DNA of 64,000 nt from Microthyrium microscopicum (taxonomy: Eukaryota > Ascomycota > Dothideomycetes > Microthyriales > Microthyriaceae): NCBI GenBank assembly GCA_010405405.1, contig MU004236.1, positions 1,122,070 to 1,186,069 of the forward strand, read 5' to 3'. The notes under the pieces were generated by a model that had not been told where the DNA came from, made no database searches, and was given only the letters and a program-made list of their open reading frames with translations. A program made the translations under genes and the position numbers. Positions 57,155 to 64,000 of this stretch are shown in pieces (positions within the stretch are counted from its first letter, which is position 1; each line of letters begins with the position of its first letter).

Positions 57155-59138
57155 TTACGAAGGCAATCCCTCATATTCCTCATCAACCTGCCCCCTCCTC
57201 TTCCTGCCCCGTCTCGTATTCCTACGATTCGCCGCACATTTCACAAACACCAGCAAAGCCGCAATAGTAAGTACAATCACCGCAGCCACAATCGGAATAA
57301 CAATCTGTCTCTTCGACGAACTCGTCGCCGCACTCTCATACGGACACTTACTCCCCGCCCCCTGCACCCAACACGCCGCCGTATCCAGCGAATTGATATT
57401 CAACCACACCACGCCCTCGCCACCCGTATCGCCCTGTGCTTGCGACAGCGCGTGCGCAAGATATCGGTTCTCGAGACCGGTGCGCGGCACGGCGAATGTG
57501 CTGTTGCCTGGACAGCCGTTGTCGAGCGAGGAGTAGGCGCCTTTGGTGATGCTGATGCGCCATTGGTAGGGCGCGTTGCCGATGCGGCAGGCTCCGTAGT
57601 GGTATTCTGCGCAGTCGGCGATGCGCCAGTGGCCGCTGAGGGAGAGATCGAGGAGGGCGCAGCGGATGCGGGCGGCGTTGGGGTTGGTGGTGGATATGTT
57701 GTGGGGTTCGTTGGCGGACCAGGACCATAGGCTGCTGTGCGGTATGGCTTGGTAGGGGGTTGGGTTGGTGGCGGCGCTACTGTTGAGAAGGGTATCGTTT
57801 AGAAAGGGAGAAATGCCGCAGGAGGTCAGGTTGGATATTGATGGTATGGATGATAGGGTGTTGCTGGATAGGCTGGTCGGTCCCAAAGAGGAGGCGACGG
57901 CGAAGGAATTGTTATGGGAGGAAGCAATATTGGTGTCACTGCTGTCGAAGTAGCAGCCGCTGGAGAGTGATCCAGCAGAGCTGAAAGTTAGAGACGGCAT
58001 CTGCGTAACTGCGGAAGTGGAATGGTAGAGTTTGAGATCCAAGGAGTCGTTATAAGAATGCATGGCTTCATCCAAATTGTTGTAACTAATAATAAGACGT
58101 TTCGAGAATTCAACGTAGCCTTCACTGGGCCAGCCATCGTCAGTCATTAATATACCTCCTGCTTTCGAAGAAGTTTTCATATAAGATAAGTCTGGTTTGT
58201 TGCTTGAGCTTGGAGCTATCCAAGAAGAATTAAGATTTTGTCGATCGGATTGGAGCTGTGTAGGTGTATAAATACGATCAGATAAAGAAGACAGAATTGC
58301 GTTTATTTGTTCAGTCGGCTTTGGTAGATCCGAGTCGGTAAGGATTGACGATTGACCTGATATAGGAGACGCTGCTCGTAGATTAAGATTCAAAAACGTA
58401 GCCCGAGCACCCATATTCGTGAATACTGTTTTGGTGTAACTATCAAGGACAGCGCTGAGGGTCCCTGGGATTTGTCAGTGAATGATTTCGATCGAAGCTA
58501 ACACGCATGATTAGACCAAATGGTCTTTTCGTGCCGAGACCGTGAAACACCCATCGCCCTCGGCGGAATCCATAGCACTCGATTAGGAACGAATTATATG
58601 GTACCCATCGAGAGCGACTGAGATATGATCGGCACGGGACAATCTTACCAAGAGTCAACGTCGACGAACAAGAGTATTGACCGACATGAACTAACGTCGA
58701 AGTCGCTTGAGCAGATGTCGTTGTTGTCGACGACGATGCTGTACTGATCGTCGAGCTAGAAACCGAGCTACCAGCAGCTTTCTCATCCACGCGTTTGTCT
58801 AGAGTCGCTGAGGAAGTGGCAACTGGTGGTACGGTGCTAGAGGTCCTTGTTGAAGCCGTAGTTCCGGATCCAATTGAGGAAGATGTCGAGCTGGAGGTCT
58901 TTAATCGTACGGGGCACAGTGACCATGATCTACTATCGATGTCCCAATAGATATCCAACTCAAACTTCCTAAAGTCCATCGCCAGTAGATTTGAGAAGCA
59001 TCGTATAGCATCATCATCTGAATACACCGCATTGCCAAAGCAAGCAGCAGTGAGTGATACTCCTGGATAAGTAATGAAATTGATAGGGATTGGTACTTCA
59101 ACATCCCGTTGAGCCTGTCCTCTTGTTAGCTGGATCAT
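57155..59138 (-). CDS. MTC6: Mtc6-like membrane glycoprotein (maintenance of telomere capping 6)
   Basis: The N-terminal block QRDVEVPIPINFITYPGVSL and TAACFGNAVYSDDDAIRCFSNLL is the Mtc6 hallmark. YSCSSTLTLG joins across a 184 nt intron (58465-58648) to TLSAVLDSYTKTVFTNMG. The C-terminal half has YGACRIGNAPYQWRIS and CPGNSTFAVPRTGLENRYLA, a lectin-like Cys-containing region with several N-glycosylation sequons, then one membrane helix (IVIPIVAAVIVLTIAALLVF) and a basic tail NRRNTRRGRKRR ending EYEGLPS. Topology suggests a type I protein with a large lumenal or outer domain. A Ser/Thr-rich spacer (about residues 100-160) is O-glycosylation-like. The start is uncertain: the Met at 59138 is used here, but the frame is open further upstream. 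Biochemical role unknown; the yeast name comes from a telomere-capping genetic screen. Confidence 0.85.
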
Positions 59139-60000
59139 GCAGTGGTACGTAAGACAGAGGCGTATATCTGCTAACTCAGTTGGTGAGAACTGAATTCCGC
59201 TTTTCTTACCAGACTTGAGGTCGACCAAGGAGCATACTGTAATGCTGCCGGATCTGGCCGGTATGCCATTATTGCGTCCAAGAATCATTACAGGGTTATT
59301 GCATCGTCGCTAGTAACTTGGGGCTTCAATGATTTCGCAGGGCACTCGGTAAGAATAGAGGTGCCGATGTGGATCTATGTCGAACTGGACGATCACTATG
59401 AGATTCCCTGGCATGGAATGCCTTGGTGAATTATGATTGATGCTGATTGAGGCCTTTGTTGTTGACTTTAATGATGTCCCTTCAGTACCCAAGTCAGACG
59501 CCACAGCTTCATTTAATTGGAGCAAGTCGATATATTTACAGTCCGTGCAGACATAAGAGGTTGGAAAAGTGATATCCAAAGCTACGTAAAAATCTCCGAG
59601 TGTCAACGTTCGTTGAGTTAGTTTCAAAAGATCTCTCAGCTGGATTTTTACTGTGTCTTTGTTGTCAATCTAGTCAGTAGTTCCTGACAGAATATTAAAA
59701 CCTGGTATAAGGCTGTACCACGCACAGCATTCAAATCATCTCCTGTTCTTTGTGTAACCATAATCGATGGCTGAGAGGTGGTATCGGACCATGCTGAGAT
59801 TGCAAGAAAAGAAATCGGTGATTCTTGCAATTGGTCTATACTAATTGAATCAGTTCCGCATGGTGACAAGCGGCTTATTCTAGCTATCCTAAACATATTG
59901 TTGCGCAGCCTGTCGATTGATGTGTGCTGCACAAAGCTGTCGTTACTTCCCAACCAACGTTCAAAGTCATTTGCTAACTCTTGTCATTTCCTATCGACAG
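59139..60000 (-). other. Unassigned protein-like stretch upstream of MTC6
   Basis: Minus-strand reading frames here have protein-like composition: NNMFRIARISRLSPCGTDS (near 59.9 kb), LRDLLKLTQRTLTLGDFYVA and LDITFPTSYVCTDCKYIDLL (near 59.6-59.5 kb), PGNLIVIVQFDIDPHRHLYS (near 59.4 kb) and MILGRNNGIPARSGSITVCS (near 59.3 kb). The last piece runs in the same frame into the MTC6 coding region. No clean start, and splice sites only partly fit: a GTGCGT donor near 59.73 kb with a TAG acceptor about 60 nt on would join two pieces. It could be a separate small gene, an N-terminal extension of MTC6, or a decayed gene of unknown origin. No family was recognised. Confidence 0.4.
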
Positions 60001-60097
60001 CCGTCTTTTCCCGCTAGCATAACACATCCTTTGCTTCTTGCAAGCACTTTTTCATGAAAACCTACAGCGCCTGCTGCAGTATCCCGGAAGTATCAGC

Positions 60098-60953
<856 letters not shown>

Positions 60954-61790
60954 GGTGTAGCGGTGTAGTGGATGAGTTAGAGGTCTATGATAGGGTATTG
61001 ATGTCAGCGATACTGTGATGCGAGTGGGCGCGTTGGATGGAAGTTGAGCGATCAAGGACAGGTGAGAGGCGGGCTGACGTACTGAGGAAGATGGAGAATA
61101 TGCAGAGAATGTTGGGTGTTAGACAGGTTTCAAATGCAGAGAGAAAGGCTTGCAAGTCCAGGCTTTTGCAATGTTGGGTTGGCAATGATGGATGTTGTGA
61201 TGGAGCCAGGCAACGGTTACATAAGCCGCCACTACCAGTCACGTGCAGTCGCTCAATTCAATGTTGGAGGACAGGGATGCAGGCATTGCAGGGATGTGGT
61301 CCGCAAGGTTCAAATGTTAACCTTTGAAGCCAGTTGCGAGTCGTGACTGCCTTTCTCTGCTTCACCATATTTTCGTTGATCATCTCAGTTCCTCCCGATA
61401 GCTCCAAAAAAGGCTGAAATGACATTGTTCGCTTAAACTGTCCGTTGTCTTCTTTTACTTGAACTAAATGCATGCTGCCGCATCACAGATAACGTCATTT
61501 GTAATAAACTGAAAGCAAGCATCTGAGCTTCAACATAGAAGCTTCCATCGAAGACCCGTTCTATTTGCTACAAGTGGTAATGTCGGAGTCAATCGTCCTT
61601 CATGAACAAACAATTGTTGTCTTTGATAACGCTCAGTCGCTGATGACTCGGTATATACAGGGCACTCGCCTATTGTGTTGTCCACGTTTTGGATGATCAG
61701 AACAGTCTTGGGTATAGTACATATCAGTTATCTATCCATACATTCATCGACTTCATGCCCGATTCTTCCTATGACCTGGCCTTCGAACTT
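60954..61790. promoter_or_regulatory. Upstream region of Ran and 3' flank of NAS2
   Basis: About 840 bases between the Ran start and the NAS2 stop. Short frames on both strands are unsupported. The Ran promoter should lie in the part nearest 60954. Confidence 0.45.
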
Positions 61791-62623
61791 TTATGGAGTA
61801 GGTACTAGATGGCAACCCAGCATACCACGACCACCCCAATTCCGCCGCGGCGTGAGAGCTAGACTAACCACTTCAGAGCCTCGCAATGCTTGCACTACAA
61901 TCGGTCGCTAAGTTGTGTTAGCAATCCGAGTCCAATGTGTCAGACTTAACCTACGCCTTCATTTTGTGATACGATCTCAGCGACCTTTCGCAGATTGTCG
62001 TGGTTGATCCAGGTAGCTAAGCCGAACTTTGTAATCTTGTCATCCACTCGAAGCCCAGCTTCCGCTGCCGGGCTGTCTGCAGTGACCTCGTTCACTTTTG
62101 CAAAGGGAACTGGCGAAGGTGCTCCGCTGGAGCTTTGTTGGCTTGTTCGGTTTGAAGTAGGTCTAGTTGGCAGAGTCGTTGTCGGCTGACGTGGTTGGGC
62201 AGCAAGTGTCGCAAATTGTTCCTGTACTGCCACCTCAATCTTGCCCATCAGCGCCTTGTAATCATTTCGAAGATGTATTATTCTCGCTCGCGTGGTTCGA
62301 ACTAAAGCCTCATCAGCTTGGAAGCGGAGAGTCTGCGTGGGATGTCGTACTTTGCGGGACGTCGATGTCTGATCGTGGGAAACCGTCAAAGGTAGTAAGG
62401 CCTGTGTTCATATTTACTCCGTGCTTTTCATTATTAGTTCTTGCCCCCTAGTAGTAAATCTGAATCAGGAACCCACAGTGTCTAGCACAGAGCTCAAAGC
62501 AGCGAGCTCCGCCTCTATGCGTTCTTTGGCAACTGTGAGTTCTGCCAGAGTTTTTGGTTCAGTACCATTCACTCCATTAGTTGTAGGACCAGAGGATACA
62601 GAGGGAGTGTGTATGTCTTCCAT
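61791..62623 (-). CDS. NAS2: Proteasome assembly chaperone Nas2 / PSMD9 (PDZ domain)
   Basis: Starts MEDIHTPSVSSGPTTNGVNG at 62623. A short helix (LAELTVAKERIEAELAALSS) is joined over an intron to HGVNMNTGLTTFDGFPRSDI, and over a second ~50 nt intron to IRTTRARIIHLRNDYKALMG, the Nas2 coiled-coil signature. A Pro/Ser linker leads to the PDZ domain (PFAKVNEVTADSPAAEAGLR, then DDKITKFGLATWINHDNLRK) and, after a third intron near 61.91-61.95 kb, RPIVVQALRGSEVVSLALTP ending HLVPTP. Nas2 binds the C-terminus of ATPase subunit Rpt5 and guides assembly of the 19S base. About 230 residues, normal. It is divergent from the next gene. Confidence 0.92.
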
Positions 62624-63277
62624 AGTAATCTCGTTCTGATATTCTCTTGGTAAGAATTAATGGGATGATGCTGTTTAGCTCGTCCAGCAAGAGGTGGGGA
62701 AGCTCTTTTTTATTTCAGGGCCACGCGAGTTGACGCGCAACGCGACTGCCTCAGGAGTCGAAGCTCCAACCTCAACCTCCATCTTCCTTTACAAATGCAA
62801 CAAGTTCGATCACAATGGACAGTAGTCCCTTATCTGGCTTATTTGGGTGTTTGAGAAGATCTGGGGAAAGAGCAGGGAACACAAACGCGAGAACCAGCCG
62901 CCACTCTCCCTTTCATTCCCAGAGTATCGGGCTCGGGTGAGCAGCACAGAAGCCATGCGCTTTTCAACAGCGTGGATGCAACTTGAAAGGTAATTGCGGG
63001 TCGATCTTTGGGAAAGTGTAATACCTTGCAGCAAGTCTGCAGTTACCATGCTTTGTTGAAGGCCGAAGCAGCAGGCAGGTACACCCGTGTCACCAATCGT
63101 ACTTTTGCAATTGTCGTTGGATGTTAAACTCCATTGCATGTATATCTCTGCTATCCAGCATAATGTCACAGTCTGCTTTCCTTCCTTCTATCACCCCCGT
63201 CTTTGCTTTGATATCTTATCAGGGGAGTGTCTTTTCCCTCATGGCATGAATTGCTGGTCAAGATACCGTTATTCGTT
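62624..63277. promoter_or_regulatory. Divergent promoter region, NAS2 / following hypothetical gene
   Basis: About 650 bases. A 119-codon minus frame here (62810-63169) shows no family features and is not accepted as a gene. Confidence 0.45.
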
Positions 63278-64000
63278 ATGGCGTCCGTCCTACCACCGCC
63301 TCTCGCATGTCCTTTGGATTTGCCATTCGGAGAGTCGTCTTACATGAGGTCCCGGTCGTCCTGCGCAGATGAAACTAGTACCATTCGACGACATGTTTTA
63401 CGTAGTAACTCTCCAGCTTCATACGGCACCGTTTCATCATTGCCTTCCGGATTACTTGGTACTCAGAAAGAGAATAGCCCGTTATCTGGATCCGCGTCCT
63501 CTCTCCTAAACTTCAAACTCTTCGATTCATATTCTACGGGTGCCGCTCCACGACGGTCTTGGAGCTGGGCGGTCCCGGGCGAACCATCCAATTTGACTCC
63601 ACGTCATCCAACTGCTTTCACGATTGACGACACTCTCATACCTAATGATACGCCTGACTCAGAAGGAGAGGACCAGTTGACCGTTCTACATCTTTCTAAT
63701 CCAGATACATCTTCGACTTCAAGTGAGCCAGCACCATCTATTGAACTAGAGGATGCTTCTTCGTCCTCTGTGGATCTGCTAGGCGTTGGTGAAGAAGCAG
63801 GTCATTCATCCCGTCCTACCACACCTCAACAAGCTGGTAGCGATGATGATGGCACAAGTGCTTTGGATGATGAGGTCAAGGAAGGACAAACTTCACCTTT
63901 CAAGCGGTGGCTTCGAGTCCTGCGAAAGAGAAACCAGCCTCAGGCCCCTCTGCATGCTCCAGAGCAGCGCTGGGTTCTAGATGACTTTAACAACGGTGCA
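63278..64000 (+). CDS. Hypothetical disordered protein, N-terminal part (3' end outside window)
   Basis: An ATG at 63278 opens a frame that stays open to the last base (241 codons), beginning MASVLPPPLACPLDLPFGES. The sequence is Ser/Pro/Asp-rich and predicted disordered: RRHVLRSNSPASYGTVSSLP, an acidic stretch with SDDDGTSALDDE, and then a basic, possibly folded segment SPFKRWLRVLRKRNQ leading to RWVLDDF at the window edge. No domain was recognised in the visible part. The combination of a disordered acidic N-terminus and a basic block resembles many fungal hypothetical proteins. The frame, not the function, is the evidence. Confidence 0.7.
   Translation, partial: MASVLPPPLACPLDLPFGESSYMRSRSSCADETSTIRRHVLRSNSPASYGTVSSLPSGLLGTQKENSPLSGSASSLLNFKLFDSYSTGAAPRRSWSWAVPGEPSNLTPRHPTAFTIDDTLIPNDTPDSEGEDQLTVLHLSNPDTSSTSSEPAPSIELEDASSSSVDLLGVGEEAGHSSRPTTPQQAGSDDDGTSALDDEVKEGQTSPFKRWLRVLRKRNQPQAPLHAPEQRWVLDDFNNGA

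Noticed and set aside
57119-57730. 203-codon plus frame opposite MTC6
   Set aside because: Antisense of the conserved MTC6 C-terminal region; Arg/Thr-rich then Val/Gly-rich, typical of a shadow frame.
62810-63169. 119-codon minus frame between NAS2 and the last gene
   Set aside because: Lies in a divergent promoter region; no family resemblance.

Overview
This window is nuclear DNA of a filamentous ascomycete (Pezizomycotina). Genes are compact, with mostly 44-90 nt introns (GTAAGT-like donors, TAG/CAG acceptors). The gene set (AreB-type GATA factor, Ku80, Hos4, Mtc6, COMPASS Spp1, pisatin-demethylase-like P450) is fungal. One 7.25 kb LTR element has decayed by C-to-T change in the manner of repeat-induced point mutation (RIP), which points to the same group. 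The class cannot be fixed from sequence alone; Leotiomycetes or a near relative is only a guess. No tRNA, rRNA or CRISPR signal was seen.

Layout. 0-14 kb is a housekeeping block: the 3' part of APP1 phosphatidate phosphatase, the PP2A scaffold subunit, phenylalanyl-tRNA synthetase beta, COMPASS Spp1, Smc5/6 subunit Nse3, PRPP synthetase and ribosomal protein eS6, in alternating divergent and convergent pairs. 14.4-18.4 kb holds an FAD-dependent oxidoreductase and a cytochrome P450 on the same strand, the only metabolism-like pair. 18.4-28.2 kb is gene-poor, with three single-exon, Ser/Pro-rich, largely disordered proteins of unknown function. 29.6-37.4 kb holds Hos4 (Set3 deacetylase complex), Ku80 and a DFG10-type polyprenol reductase; Ku80 and the reductase end 7 bp apart. 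39.3-41.2 kb is an AreB/ASD-4-type GATA factor.

41,777-49,026 is a full-length but wholly decayed Ty1/copia element with equal 295 bp LTRs and a 5 bp target duplication (CAATC). Its mutation load falls off toward both outer edges, and the flanking genes look untouched. After it come an aldehyde dehydrogenase, a full-size B-type (MDR-like) ABC transporter with a charged insertion in its first nucleotide-binding domain, Mtc6, an unexplained protein-like stretch, the Ran GTPase, proteasome chaperone Nas2, and the start of a disordered protein that runs off the window.

No complete new system was recognised. The items most worth a second look are the ABC transporter insertion, the protein-like stretch upstream of Mtc6, the run of disordered genes (two carrying PY-type motifs), and the sharp RIP edges and long repeat-bearing leader of the copia fossil.
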